Assembly: GCA_947497755.1 (NCBI GenBank)
Contig: CANMHT010000002.1
Coordinates: forward strand, 669,445-733,444
Origin: an uncultured Polaribacter sp.
Lineage (GTDB): Bacteria > Bacteroidota > Bacteroidia > Flavobacteriales > Flavobacteriaceae
Reading direction: 5' to 3'
DNA length: 64,000 bases
Numbering within the stretch: position 1 is the stretch's first letter; each line of letters opens with the position of its first letter. The position numbers and the translations under genes are program-made. The notes beneath the pieces were generated by a model, which saw only the letters and a program-made list of their open reading frames with translations, searched no databases and was not told the origin of the DNA. Of the stretch, positions 35,450-44,500 are shown one piece after another.

Positions 35450-35482
35450 AAATCAAAAAAAGAATTATTTAAATCAAAAAAA
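35450..35482. promoter_or_regulatory. Direct repeat AAATCAAAAAAA x2 (21-bp period), candidate LytTR-box
   Basis: Identical 12-mers at 35450-35461 and 35471-35482, with an inverted TTTTGATT at 35489-35496. The 313-bp gap between the divergent regulator and susC holds nothing else I can identify except a -7-like TAGATTTG at 35547-35554. Confidence 0.5.
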
Positions 35483-35659
35483 TAAGAGTTTTGATTGATG
35501 TAAAAGTATTGAATTTTGGCTTTAAATAGTCATTATTTGTTAATCATAGATTTGAAGTGTTTCACATCATAAACAATTCTATTGACTTCATGGAAGCATA
35601 AAAAACTGTTAAACAGGAATATTTTTAGTGCTTGTATTAATCAATAAAATTTATAATTT

Positions 35660-38600
35660 ATGAAACATGGTTACAAGAGTGTAATTACTCTTTTGCTAGT
35701 ATTTTGCTCAGTTATTGGGTTAAATGCTCAGGAGAAAACAGTTTCTGGTAGCGTAACAGACAGCTCCGGTCCCTTACCTGGAGTTAGTATTTTAATTAAA
35801 GGTACTAAAACTGGTACAGAGACAGATTTTGATGGAAACTATACTATTAAAGCAAGGCAAGGTAGTGTGCTTGTGTTTAGTTTTCTTGGAATGAAAACAG
35901 TAGAAAGAACTGTAGGTAGTTCTAATACAATTAATGTTCAATTAACAGAAGATTCAAATGTATTAGAAGAGGTAGTTGTTGTTGCTTATGGTACTTCTAA
36001 AAAGGAAGCATTAACTGGAGCTGTAACAACAATTAGTAATGAAGCAATAGAAAAAAGATCTATTTCAAATGTATCGACAGCTTTAGAGGGATCTTCTCCA
36101 GGAGTTGTAGTAACTGCAGCAAGCGGTCAACCAGGTTCAGGTCAGGCAATTAGAATTAGAGGTTTTGGTTCTTTTGGGGCGTCTAATTCACCTTTATACG
36201 TTGTTGATGGTATTCCAATTAATGGAAACTTAAATTCTATTAACCCAAATGATATCGAAAGTATTTCTATTTTAAAAGATGCATCTTCTACAGCTTTATA
36301 TGGGAATAAAGCAACAAATGGGGTTGTAATTGTAACAACAAAAAGAGGTAAGTCTCAAGTTGGAGAGTTAAGATTTAATGCTTCTACAGGTATTGTTTCT
36401 AGAAGTATTCAAGAATATGATAGAGTAGATGCTAAGCAATATTATCCTCTAATGTGGGAGGCATTACGTAATTCAAATGCAATTCCTGGAACAGCGACTC
36501 AAGCTCAGTTAGATGCAGCAAACTTAAATGCAACAAATAATATTTTTGGATTATTAGGATACAATCCTTTTAATGTACCAAATAATCAAATTGTAGGTGT
36601 TGACGGGCGTTTAAATCCAAATGCAAGATTAAAGTATGCTGATGATTTAGATTGGGAAGATGCAATTACAAGAACTGGTATTAGACGTAACTACGATTTA
36701 AGCTACCAAGGGAAAAGTGATAATGCAGATTATTTTGCTTCTTTAGGATACTTAAAAGAAGATGGTTATATTTTAAATTCTGATTTTGAAAGAGTTTCTA
36801 CTCGTTTAAACTTAAACTATAAAGCTAAATCTTGGTTAAAAACTGGGTTGAATATTGCTGGAACTTTCTCAAAAGGAAACCAAGCACAAACTGCCGGTAG
36901 TAATTCTTTTGTAAACCCTTTTAGATTTACAAGAGGAATTGGACCAATTTATCCAATTCACCAGCATGATCCAGTAACAGGTGCATATATCTTAGATTCT
37001 AATGGAAATAGAATTTACGATTATCAAGGGTTAAGACCAACTGCAGCTAGTGCTGGTAGACATATTGTTCAAGAAATCTTATTAAATAAAGATATCAGAG
37101 AAACAAATAACTTTAATGCTAAGACTTACTTAGATTTTACTTTAGCTGAAGGCTTATCATTCAGAACAAACTTAACTTATGAGGAGCAAAACTTTTATCA
37201 AAGTACTTTCAGAAATAAATTAGTAGGAGATGGAGCTCCAGGTGGAGATGCATCAAAAAGCTATACAAGAACTTCCACTATTGGATTTAACCAGTTATTA
37301 AACTATTCTAAATCATTCAATGATCACAATTTAGAGTTATTAGCAGGTCATGAATCTCAAGATTTTACACAAGATTTCTTAACAGGAAGTAAATCAAACT
37401 TAATTATTGATGGAAACCCTGAGTTAATTAACTTTGTTACAATTACTGATTTACAATCGCAACAAGATAATTTAAAAGAAGAAAGTTATTTTGGTAGAGT
37501 AAATTATAACTATGCATATAAGTATTATTTAAGTTCTTCTATTAGAAGAGATGGGTCATCTAGATTTGCTAAAGGCAATAAGTGGGGAACATTCTGGTCT
37601 GTTGGTGCTTCTTGGAGTATCGATAAGGAAAACTTTATGGAAAATGTTGATTGGGTAGATCACTTAAAGTTTAGAACTTCTTATGGAGAATTAGGAAATA
37701 GTAGAGGAATTGGCTTCTACCCTGCTCAAGCTTTATTTGCTTTAGATAACAATAATCAAAATGAATCAGGATTTATTAGATCAAGTTTAGGTAATCCAGA
37801 TTTACAGTGGGAAACAAGTTCTAATTTTGATGTAGCATTAGAGTTTGGTTTATTTGGAAGATTAAATGGAACTGTAGAATTCTATAGAAAAGAATCTTCT
37901 AACTTATTATTTGACGTTCCAGTAGCTGATTCTGATGGGATCTCTTCTAGACAAGCAAATATTGGTACTTTATTTAATCAAGGTATTGAGGTAAGTTTAA
38001 GTTATGACATCTTCAATAAGCAAGACTTTAGATGGAATATTAATGTGAATGCGTCTACTTTACAAAATGAATTTACAGTACTGCCACAAGAAGAAATTAT
38101 TAACGGTACTAAAAAGTTAGTAGTTGGAGGTTCATTATTTGATTATTGGATTAGAGATTGGTATGGTGTAGATCCAGCTGATGGTTCTGGTCTTTTTGTT
38201 GCAGAAGATGAAAATGCAGCTGGAGTAAGAACAGTTAATGGAGTTAAAGTAACACCATTCTCTAATAATGCGAAATTCCACAATGCAGGTTCAGTTATTC
38301 CAGATTTAACAGGATCGATTACAAATACATTAAAGTATAAAAACTTTGGATTAAATTTCTTGTTTACTTACCAAATTGGAGGAGAAAATTTAGACTTTAA
38401 TTATGCAGGAATCATGGGAACAGGTGATTATGGAGGAGCAAGAAGTGTTGATATTTTAAGAAGGTGGCAAAAACCTGGAGATATTACAGATGTACCAAGA
38501 TTAGATGCTAGTACTACAGATTGGGATGCAACGTCTGATAGATGGTTAACAGATGCTTCTTTCTTAAATTTAAGACAAGTAAACTTCTCTTACGACTTAC

Positions 38601-38779
38601 CGTCTAATTTAGCAAATAAAATTCATATGTCTGGCGTAAGAGTTTTTGCAAATGCAGAAAACTTATTCTCTATTAATGCTCGTAAAGGATTTAATTTACA
38701 ACAAGCTTTTAGTGGAAATACATCAAATGCATATACTCCTTCTAGAGTAATTTCTTTAGGAGTTAATTTAAAATTTTAA
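35660..38779 (+). CDS. SusC/RagA-type TonB-dependent outer membrane transporter
   Basis: A 1039-residue outer-membrane protein. It has a signal peptide, then the carboxypeptidase-D-like domain (KTVSGSVTDSSGPLPGVSIL, about 25-110), a TonB-box-like stretch VVVAYGTSKK, the plug domain with SIRIRGFGSFGASNSPLYVVDG and SILKDASSTALYGNKATNGVV, and a long beta-barrel. It imports a polymer or oligomer together with the SusD partner encoded 3 bp downstream. No glycoside hydrolase or peptidase gene is adjacent, so the substrate is not predictable. It is next to a two-component system. Confidence 0.96.
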   Translation: MKHGYKSVITLLLVFCSVIGLNAQEKTVSGSVTDSSGPLPGVSILIKGTKTGTETDFDGNYTIKARQGSVLVFSFLGMKTVERTVGSSNTINVQLTEDSNVLEEVVVVAYGTSKKEALTGAVTTISNEAIEKRSISNVSTALEGSSPGVVVTAASGQPGSGQAIRIRGFGSFGASNSPLYVVDGIPINGNLNSINPNDIESISILKDASSTALYGNKATNGVVIVTTKRGKSQVGELRFNASTGIVSRSIQEYDRVDAKQYYPLMWEALRNSNAIPGTATQAQLDAANLNATNNIFGLLGYNPFNVPNNQIVGVDGRLNPNARLKYADDLDWEDAITRTGIRRNYDLSYQGKSDNADYFASLGYLKEDGYILNSDFERVSTRLNLNYKAKSWLKTGLNIAGTFSKGNQAQTAGSNSFVNPFRFTRGIGPIYPIHQHDPVTGAYILDSNGNRIYDYQGLRPTAASAGRHIVQEILLNKDIRETNNFNAKTYLDFTLAEGLSFRTNLTYEEQNFYQSTFRNKLVGDGAPGGDASKSYTRTSTIGFNQLLNYSKSFNDHNLELLAGHESQDFTQDFLTGSKSNLIIDGNPELINFVTITDLQSQQDNLKEESYFGRVNYNYAYKYYLSSSIRRDGSSRFAKGNKWGTFWSVGASWSIDKENFMENVDWVDHLKFRTSYGELGNSRGIGFYPAQALFALDNNNQNESGFIRSSLGNPDLQWETSSNFDVALEFGLFGRLNGTVEFYRKESSNLLFDVPVADSDGISSRQANIGTLFNQGIEVSLSYDIFNKQDFRWNINVNASTLQNEFTVLPQEEIINGTKKLVVGGSLFDYWIRDWYGVDPADGSGLFVAEDENAAGVRTVNGVKVTPFSNNAKFHNAGSVIPDLTGSITNTLKYKNFGLNFLFTYQIGGENLDFNYAGIMGTGDYGGARSVDILRRWQKPGDITDVPRLDASTTDWDATSDRWLTDASFLNLRQVNFSYDLPSNLANKIHMSGVRVFANAENLFSINARKGFNLQQAFSGNTSNAYTPSRVISLGVNLKF

Positions 38780-38782
38780 GAA

Positions 38783-40267
38783 ATGAAAAAAATTATATAC
38801 AGTTTATTAATTGTAGGAGGTTTATTATCTACTTCTTGTAATAAAGAGTATTTAGATACGATTCCTACGGATCAAGTTTCTGCTGCTTCAGCAGTAGCAA
38901 CGACAGGAAATGCACTATCCTTGTTGAATGGAATTCACAGATCTTTATATATTAGAAAAGGAAGCCAAGGTAAAGTTGGTGTCGGTTCTTTATATATAAA
39001 TATCGATTGTATGGGAGAAGATCAAATTGTTCACAGAGAACAATGGTTCAATAGAGTTTATAAATGGACTAATGGTAGAATTGCAACTGATTTTTATACA
39101 GAATATCCTTGGAGATTTTACTATGAGATTATTGCAAATGCCAACATTATTATTAATGGAATTGATGGAGCTGAAGGACCTCAAGATGAGAAAGCAGCAA
39201 TCAAATCACAAGCATTAGTTTATAGAGCTTGGGGGCACTATCAAATTGTTCAAATCTATGGTGGTAGATATAAAAGAGGTGGAGGAAACACACAGTTAGG
39301 TATTCCAATTAAGCTAAATAATGTTGACTTAAACTTATCTAGATCTTCTGTAGAGGATGTTTATGCTCAAATTAATTCAGATTTAGATGCTGCGATTGCA
39401 GGGTTAAATGGTTATACACGTACAAATAAATCTCATCTAAATGCGAGTGTTGCTAAAGGATTAAAAGCAAGAGTTGCATTAACTCAAGGAGATTGGTCTA
39501 CAGCAGCAACTATGGCAGCAGATGCAAGAACTGGTTATTCCTTAATGAGTCAAGCTACTTATGCAAATGGATTTAGATTAGAGTCTGAAAGTAATCCAGA
39601 ATTTATGTGGGCAAGTCAGTTAATTGCTGATCAAACTGATAAGTGGGGTAACTTTGGAGCTTATATGTCTAGAAACTTTAGTTCATCTGCAATTAGAGGA
39701 AATCCAAGATCTATCAATTCATTATTATATGATAAAATTACTGCAACTGATGTAAGAAAAGGTTTATGGGATCCAACAGGACAACATTTAAACTTACCTC
39801 CAGGAGTTTCTTTATTAAGTTCTCATTCAAGATGGCCATATACAAGTCAAAAGTTTATCGCTGTTGATAATGGAGATAGTAGAGTAGATGTTCCTCATAT
39901 GAGAGCAGCTGAGATGTACTTAATTGAAGCAGAAGCTTTAGCAAGAAATGGACAAGATGCTCTTGCTGCACAAGTATTATATACTTTGGCAGTTTCTAGA
40001 GATTCAGCATATACTTTATCTACAAATACTGGAGATGATTTAGTTGATGAAATCATGATTCAAAGAAGAGTTGAACTTTGGGGAGAAGGATTTAGATTCT
40101 ATGACCTAAAAAGATTAAATGTAGATTTAGATAGAAGAGGAGCAAATCACGTTGCTGCTTTAGCTAATAATAATTTGCTAATTCCTGCTAATGATATTAG
40201 ATGGGAATGGTTAATTCCACAAGGAGAAATTGATGCCAATCCAAACATGGTTCAAAATCCAATTTAA
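38783..40267 (+). CDS. SusD/RagB-family substrate-binding lipoprotein
   Basis: A 494-residue lipoprotein (lipobox LSTSCNKEY near residue 19) of the SusD/RagB family. The C-terminal ending PHMRAAEMYLIEAEALARNGQ followed by MIQRRVELWGEGFRFYDLKRL is typical. It caps the SusC barrel and captures the ligand. The pair forms one operon. A terminator follows. Specificity cannot be read from sequence alone. Confidence 0.95.
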   Translation: MKKIIYSLLIVGGLLSTSCNKEYLDTIPTDQVSAASAVATTGNALSLLNGIHRSLYIRKGSQGKVGVGSLYINIDCMGEDQIVHREQWFNRVYKWTNGRIATDFYTEYPWRFYYEIIANANIIINGIDGAEGPQDEKAAIKSQALVYRAWGHYQIVQIYGGRYKRGGGNTQLGIPIKLNNVDLNLSRSSVEDVYAQINSDLDAAIAGLNGYTRTNKSHLNASVAKGLKARVALTQGDWSTAATMAADARTGYSLMSQATYANGFRLESESNPEFMWASQLIADQTDKWGNFGAYMSRNFSSSAIRGNPRSINSLLYDKITATDVRKGLWDPTGQHLNLPPGVSLLSSHSRWPYTSQKFIAVDNGDSRVDVPHMRAAEMYLIEAEALARNGQDALAAQVLYTLAVSRDSAYTLSTNTGDDLVDEIMIQRRVELWGEGFRFYDLKRLNVDLDRRGANHVAALANNNLLIPANDIRWEWLIPQGEIDANPNMVQNPI

Positions 40268-40282
40268 TATTAATACAATTTA

Positions 40283-40314
40283 TAAAGGGTTTACATCAAA
40301 ATGTAAACCCTTTA
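40283..40314 (+). terminator. Terminator of susC-susD
   Basis: AAAGGGTTTACA, loop TCAAAA, TGTAAACCCTTT, followed by AT-rich sequence. Confidence 0.85.
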
Positions 40315-40449
40315 TATCAAAGTTCAAATGGTAACTCACATTTGTAAGTACTTTAGCAATAGAATTACATGAGAGCTTTGTTTTCGTTATATAATTGTTT
40401 GAATTAATTTATAAAACAGAACAAAGGTAATTCATTTGAATTAATTAAT

Positions 40450-40482
40450 AAGCCAAGGAGTCATTAACCTTGGCTTTTTTTA
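40450..40482 (+). terminator. Second plus-strand terminator, inside the 3' end of pyrF
   Basis: AAGCCAAGG (40450-40458) and CCTTGGCTT (40468-40476) with a 9-base loop and a T7 tail on the plus strand. It faces a 130-bp stretch with no plus-strand gene, in which TTTGAATTAATT occurs twice (40398, 40435). It may be readthrough backup or the end of a small RNA. Confidence 0.55.
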
Positions 40483-41294
40483 TTGCTAAGAATTAAGTGC
40501 ATTTCTACTTGTAGTTTTGCTGCTTGTTTTGCTGCAGCTGTAGCAAAATCTTTTTCTTGAGAAGCATAAATAATTCCTCTAGAAGAATTGATTAATAATC
40601 CAATATTTTCTGACATTCCGTAGCTACAAACATCTTGTAAATTTCCTCCTTGAGCTCCAACTCCTGGTACTAACAAAAAACTATTCGGAATGATGTTTCT
40701 TATTTCTTTAAAATATTCGGCCTTTGTTGCACCAACTACATACATTAAATTCTGTGAGTTTTGCCAGTTTTTAGAAGTTTCTAAAACTGTTTTGTACAGC
40801 TCTTTTTTCTCAGTTTGTAGTGTTTGAAAATCAAAAGCACCTTCATTAGAAGTGAGTCCTAACATAATGGTATGCTTTCCTTCAAAAGCTAAAAAAGGTT
40901 CTACAGAATCTTTTCCCATATATGGAGCTACTGTTACAGAATCAAAAGCTAAGTCTTCAAAGAAAGCTTTGGCATACATTGTAGACGTATTTCCAATATC
41001 TCCGCGTTTTGCATCAGCAATGGTAAAAATTTCTGGATACTTTTCGTTAAGATATGCAATGGTTTTTTCTAATGATTTCCAGCCTTTTATTCCATAAGCT
41101 TCATAAAAAGCAGTATTTGGTTTATATGCCACACATAAATGATGAGTTGCATCAATAATGGCTTTGTTAAAAGAGAAAATCGGATCCTCTTCTTCTAATA
41201 AGTGAGGAGGGATTTTATTTAAATTTACATCTAAGCCAATACACAAAAAAGAATTCTTTTTATGAATTTGTGCTATAAGTTGTTCTGTTGTCAT
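40464..41294 (-). CDS. pyrF: Orotidine 5'-phosphate decarboxylase (type 2)
   Basis: Makes UMP from OMP, the last step of pyrimidine synthesis. The 276-residue protein has the type 2 layout: [18 protein letters not shown] at the start, then [23 protein letters not shown] with the catalytic lysine and aspartate, [16 protein letters not shown], and VVGATK. Length is normal for the long bacterial form. A -7 box (TACATTTG, minus strand, 41322-41315) lies upstream. The stop codon lies in the loop of the plus-strand terminator. Confidence 0.97.
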   Translation of the reverse strand: MTTEQLIAQIHKKNSFLCIGLDVNLNKIPPHLLEEEDPIFSFNKAIIDATHHLCVAYKPNTAFYEAYGIKGWKSLEKTIAYLNEKYPEIFTIADAKRGDIGNTSTMYAKAFFEDLAFDSVTVAPYMGKDSVEPFLAFEGKHTIMLGLTSNEGAFDFQTLQTEKKELYKTVLETSKNWQNSQNLMYVVGATKAEYFKEIRNIIPNSFLLVPGVGAQGGNLQDVCSYGMSENIGLLINSSRGIIYASQEKDFATAAAKQAAKLQVEMHLILSNKKSQG

Positions 41295-41423
41295 TTGTGT
41301 TGTTTAAGTTGTTGCAAATGTACTTATTTTTATAGTTTCTCTACAGTTAGTTTTAATAGTCAAATATTTATTTTCTTTGTAAGTGGTTTCCTTTTTTTAG
41401 ACCAAATAACCAAACTAAACTAA

Positions 41424-41915
41424 ATGTATAAAAAAATCACTTTTTTAATATTGATTGTATTTTCTTTTAGCTGCTCTTTTGAAACTCCAACTAAGTTTAC
41501 AAATGAGGCACTGCAAGAAACATTATATCAAACAGATAATACAGAAACAACTCTTCAAAAAGTACTAAAAAAGTACAAAGGAGAAAAAGTTCTTTTAAAT
41601 GTTTGGGCTTCTTGGTGTAGAGATTGTATTGTTGCTTTGCCAAAGTTAAAAGAGTTGCAAAAGGAATTTCCTGATGTAAATTATGTGTTTTTGTCTACAG
41701 ATAGAAATCTATATAGTTGGAAAAAGGCACTTGATAAATACAAGATAGAAGGAAGTCATTTTTTTGTAGAGAAAGGTATGGATGGTGATCTAGGAGATTT
41801 TTTAAATTCCAATTGGATTCCGAGATATTTAGTAGTTAATGAAAACGGTTTCGTAGATTTATTTAAAGCAAAGAAGATTACTGATGTTAGAATAGTTAAT
41901 GCCTTAAAAAAATAA
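41424..41915 (+). CDS. TlpA-like thiol-disulfide oxidoreductase lipoprotein
   Basis: A 163-residue envelope protein with a lipobox (FSFSCSFE, about residue 16). The thioredoxin fold has the active site WASWCRDCIVALP, CxxC pattern C-R-D-C. The tail DFLNSNWIPRYLVVNENG carries the cis-proline (IPRYLV). It presumably reduces or isomerises disulfides at the cell surface. It lies 68 bp before tpiA, a neighbour relationship seen in several flavobacteria. Confidence 0.88.
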   Translation: MYKKITFLILIVFSFSCSFETPTKFTNEALQETLYQTDNTETTLQKVLKKYKGEKVLLNVWASWCRDCIVALPKLKELQKEFPDVNYVFLSTDRNLYSWKKALDKYKIEGSHFFVEKGMDGDLGDFLNSNWIPRYLVVNENGFVDLFKAKKITDVRIVNALKK

Positions 41916-41917
41916 CT

Positions 41918-41925
41918 TATTTTTG
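41918..41925 (+). promoter_or_regulatory. -7 box of tpiA
   Basis: TATTTTTG, 58 bp upstream of the ATG; no clear -33 TTG. Confidence 0.4.
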
Positions 41926-41983
41926 CTTTTATCAATTTTTCAACGGATTGTATTTTAACGTTGATATAAATAAACTACAGATA

Positions 41984-42742
41984 ATGAGAAGCAAAATAGT
42001 AGCGGGTAATTGGAAAATGAATAAGAATTACAAGGAAACAAAAGTACTTGTTAAAGAAATAAAAAAATCAATAAAAAGATTACCATTAGATAATACAAGA
42101 GTAATTATAGCTCCAACATTTGTAAACTTATCAATCGCAACTAAAAGAGCTGAAAAATCAGCTATTGAAGTTGTGGCTCAAAATATGCATCAAGCAACAA
42201 ATGGTGCTTATACAGGAGAAGTGTCTGCAGAAATGCTAAAAAGCATTGGAGTTAATACAGTAATTCTTGGGCATTCAGAAAGAAGAACGTTATTTGGAGA
42301 AACCGATAAAATTTTAACAGAAAAGGTAAATGCCGCATTAGAAAATGAGTTGGAAATCATTTTTTGTTTTGGAGAACTTTTAGAAGATAGAAAATCAGAT
42401 AAGCACTTTGAGGTAGTAAAGTCTCAATTAGAAAACGCTTTATTTCATTTAGATGCTTTGGCTTGGAATCATATTGTTTTAGCTTATGAGCCAGTATGGG
42501 CAATTGGAACAGGAGAAACTGCTACACCAGAACAAGCTCAAGAAATGCATGCTTTTATAAGAAAACTATTGCAAGAAAAGTATACTACTGTAGTAGCAGA
42601 TAATACCTCAATTTTATATGGAGGAAGTGTAAAACCAACGAATGCAGAAGAAATTTTTTCTAAAGAAGATGTAGATGGAGGTTTGATTGGAGGTGCTTCA
42701 TTAAAAGTAGAAGATTTTACAGCAATTATTAAAGCTATTTAA
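41984..42742 (+). CDS. tpiA: Triosephosphate isomerase
   Basis: Interconverts dihydroxyacetone phosphate and glyceraldehyde 3-phosphate. The start is set at the ATG giving MRSKIVAGNWKMNKN, because conservation starts there; the longest frame adds 12 residues that fit nothing known. Catalytic residues are visible: K in GNWKMN, H in LGHSERR, E in AYEPVWAIGTG, and the phosphate-binding YGGSV and GGLIGGASL. 252 residues, normal. The prmA gene follows 3 bp downstream. Confidence 0.98.
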   Translation: MRSKIVAGNWKMNKNYKETKVLVKEIKKSIKRLPLDNTRVIIAPTFVNLSIATKRAEKSAIEVVAQNMHQATNGAYTGEVSAEMLKSIGVNTVILGHSERRTLFGETDKILTEKVNAALENELEIIFCFGELLEDRKSDKHFEVVKSQLENALFHLDALAWNHIVLAYEPVWAIGTGETATPEQAQEMHAFIRKLLQEKYTTVVADNTSILYGGSVKPTNAEEIFSKEDVDGGLIGGASLKVEDFTAIIKAI

Positions 42743-42745
42743 TAA

Positions 42746-43582
42746 ATGGATACAATTTATATTGAATATATTTTTAATGTTACACCTAAAGAGCCAGGAA
42801 CAGAAATTTTAATTGCAGAATTAGGATTTGCTGGTTTTGAAAGTTTTGTAGAATCCGAAACTGGAGTTACAGCTTATATTCAAAAGCAAGAATGGAAACC
42901 TGATGTATTGGAAGCTATTTCTATTTTAAATTCAGAAGAGTTTGTAATTAACTTTACACAAAAAGAAGTAGAGCAAACCAATTGGAATAGCGAATGGGAA
43001 AAGAATTTTGATCCAATACAAGTAGATGGATTAGTAAGTGTAAGGGCGCCTTTTCATGAAGATAAAAAGTTGAAATACGATATTATAATTGAACCAAAGA
43101 TGAGTTTTGGTACCGGTCATCATGAAACAACACATATGATGATTCAGCATTTAATTCATTTAGATTTAGAAAATAAATCTGCACTAGACATGGGATGTGG
43201 TACAGGAATTTTAGCGATTTTTGCTGAGATGAAAGGGGCTAATCCAATTGATGGTATCGATATTGATAATTGGTGTTATTTGAACTCAATTGAAAATGCT
43301 GAACGTAACAATTGTAAACACATCTCTTTTTATGAAGGAGATGCTTCTTTATTAAAAGAGCAAAAATATGACCTCATAATAGCGAATATTAATAGAAACA
43401 TTTTACTTAACGATATGGCAACATATACAAAATGTTTAAATGATAGAGGAATCTTATTATTGAGCGGATTTTATAAAGAGGATATAGAAACAATTGATCA
43501 AGAGGTAAAAAAGTATGGTTTAGAGTTAGAGCATACCTTAGAAAAAAATAATTGGGTATCTTTAAAATATTTAAAAAGATAA
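42746..43582 (+). CDS. prmA: Ribosomal protein L11 methyltransferase
   Basis: Trimethylates L11 of the ribosome using S-adenosylmethionine. The 278-residue protein has the substrate-binding N-terminal part, IIEPKMSFGTGHHETTHMM (family signature), the SAM site LDMGCGTGILAIFA and the conserved IANINRNILL (N-x-N/I type active region). It is 3 bp behind tpiA and 13 bp ahead of clpS, in one operon. Confidence 0.96.
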   Translation: MDTIYIEYIFNVTPKEPGTEILIAELGFAGFESFVESETGVTAYIQKQEWKPDVLEAISILNSEEFVINFTQKEVEQTNWNSEWEKNFDPIQVDGLVSVRAPFHEDKKLKYDIIIEPKMSFGTGHHETTHMMIQHLIHLDLENKSALDMGCGTGILAIFAEMKGANPIDGIDIDNWCYLNSIENAERNNCKHISFYEGDASLLKEQKYDLIIANINRNILLNDMATYTKCLNDRGILLLSGFYKEDIETIDQEVKKYGLELEHTLEKNNWVSLKYLKR

Positions 43583-43595
43583 TTTTCTTATATTT

Positions 43596-43877
43596 ATGAT
43601 GATGAGTACAAAAGAAAAAATACAAGAAGAAGTAGATGTTTTAGAAAAAGAAACAAATCAACACGAGATTGTTTTGTATAATGATGATGTAAATACTTTC
43701 GATTTTGTTATTGATTCTTTAATTGATGTTTGCGAACATACTTTAGAACAGGCAGAGCAATGTACTATTTTAGTGCATTATAAAGGGAAGTGTACAGTTA
43801 AAACAGGAGAATTTAAAGATTTACAATCTCGTTGTTCTAAACTATTGTCTTTAGGTTTATCTGCAGAATTGGTTTAA
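43596..43877 (+). CDS. clpS: Clp protease adaptor ClpS
   Basis: A 93-residue adaptor that hands N-degron substrates to ClpAP. The conserved core is EIVLYNDDVNTFDFVIDSL, then the helix with CEHTLEQAEQCTILVHYKGKC. Three consecutive ATG codons (43596, 43599, 43602) open the frame. Placement after prmA is the usual flavobacterial order. Confidence 0.95.
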   Translation: MMMSTKEKIQEEVDVLEKETNQHEIVLYNDDVNTFDFVIDSLIDVCEHTLEQAEQCTILVHYKGKCTVKTGEFKDLQSRCSKLLSLGLSAELV

Positions 43878-43879
43878 AA

Positions 43880-44152
43880 ATGACAAACGTATTTTTGTAT
43901 TATAATTTTACAGATTTTTTTAAAGATGAATCTGAAGCTTTTCAAGGAAATGAAATATGCTATAGCGAGTTAAATTCAGAACACTTTATGATTTTTGAAA
44001 AGGAAGTAGAGAATTATAATTTGTATGTTTCAAAATATGAATCTAAAAAAGATATAGGGAAAAAGAAGCCTGTGATTTTAGAAAGTTTAATTAAAAATTA
44101 CGACAAAAGTATTCCAGAGCATCGAATTTTACTTAGAAAATATCTAGAATAA
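43880..44152 (+). CDS. Unknown small protein after clpS
   Basis: A 90-residue cytoplasmic protein, starting 2 bp after the clpS stop, so it is likely translated with it. It is acidic in the first half (FKDESEAFQGNEICYSELNSEH) and basic at the end. No family recognised. Not a membrane protein. May be a lineage-specific operon partner. Confidence 0.55.
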   Translation: MTNVFLYYNFTDFFKDESEAFQGNEICYSELNSEHFMIFEKEVENYNLYVSKYESKKDIGKKKPVILESLIKNYDKSIPEHRILLRKYLE

Positions 44153-44220
44153 AAAAAGATAAACAATAAAGTGACCTTTTAATGGTTGTTGTGTCATAAG
44201 AATATAGAAACTAAAAAAAG

Positions 44221-44412
44221 TTGAAAAATAAAAGAATACATATCGTTTTTGTTGTTGCAATGATACTGTTAGTTCAATCGTCTTTTGCACAAGCTGTACC
44301 GCCTCCTATACCGCCACCGCCACCGCCAGGTTTGCCAATTGATGGAGGAGCAATTCTTTTATTATTAGGAGGATTGTTTTACGGAATAAAAAAGATAGTT
44401 AGCAGAAGCTAA
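44221..44412 (+). CDS. Short PID-CTERM-like sorted protein
   Basis: A 63-residue protein with a TTG start. The layout is a signal peptide (residues ~1-24, ending SFAQ), a proline linker (PPPIPPPPPPG), then LPIDGG followed by a hydrophobic helix and a basic end (KKIVSRS). LPID-helix-basic is the PID-CTERM-like sorting pattern of Bacteroidota, related in design to PEP-CTERM/exosortase substrates. Almost nothing is left between signal and tail, so the mature protein is tiny. Role unknown. Confidence 0.7.
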   Translation: MKNKRIHIVFVVAMILLVQSSFAQAVPPPIPPPPPPGLPIDGGAILLLLGGLFYGIKKIVSRS

Positions 44413-44437
44413 GATTAAAAATTAAGTTTGGTTAGAT

Positions 44438-44484
44438 GAAAAGCCTTTTAAATAGAAATATTTGGAGGCTTTTCTGTTTTTTTA
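44438..44484 (+). terminator. Terminator of the PID-CTERM-like gene
   Basis: GAAAAGCCT (44438-44446) pairs with AGGCTTTTC (44466-44474), followed by a T7 run. Confidence 0.75.
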
Positions 44485-44500
44485 AATGATTTAAAATAAA

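Noticed and set aside
35450..35482. CRISPR or simple tandem repeat
   Set aside because: Only two copies of 12 bases with a short 9-base gap; no third spaced unit or cas gene.
41948..41983. N-terminal extension of triosephosphate isomerase
   Set aside because: The extra 12 residues begin with TTG and do not fit the family; MRSKIVAGNWKMN is the normal start.
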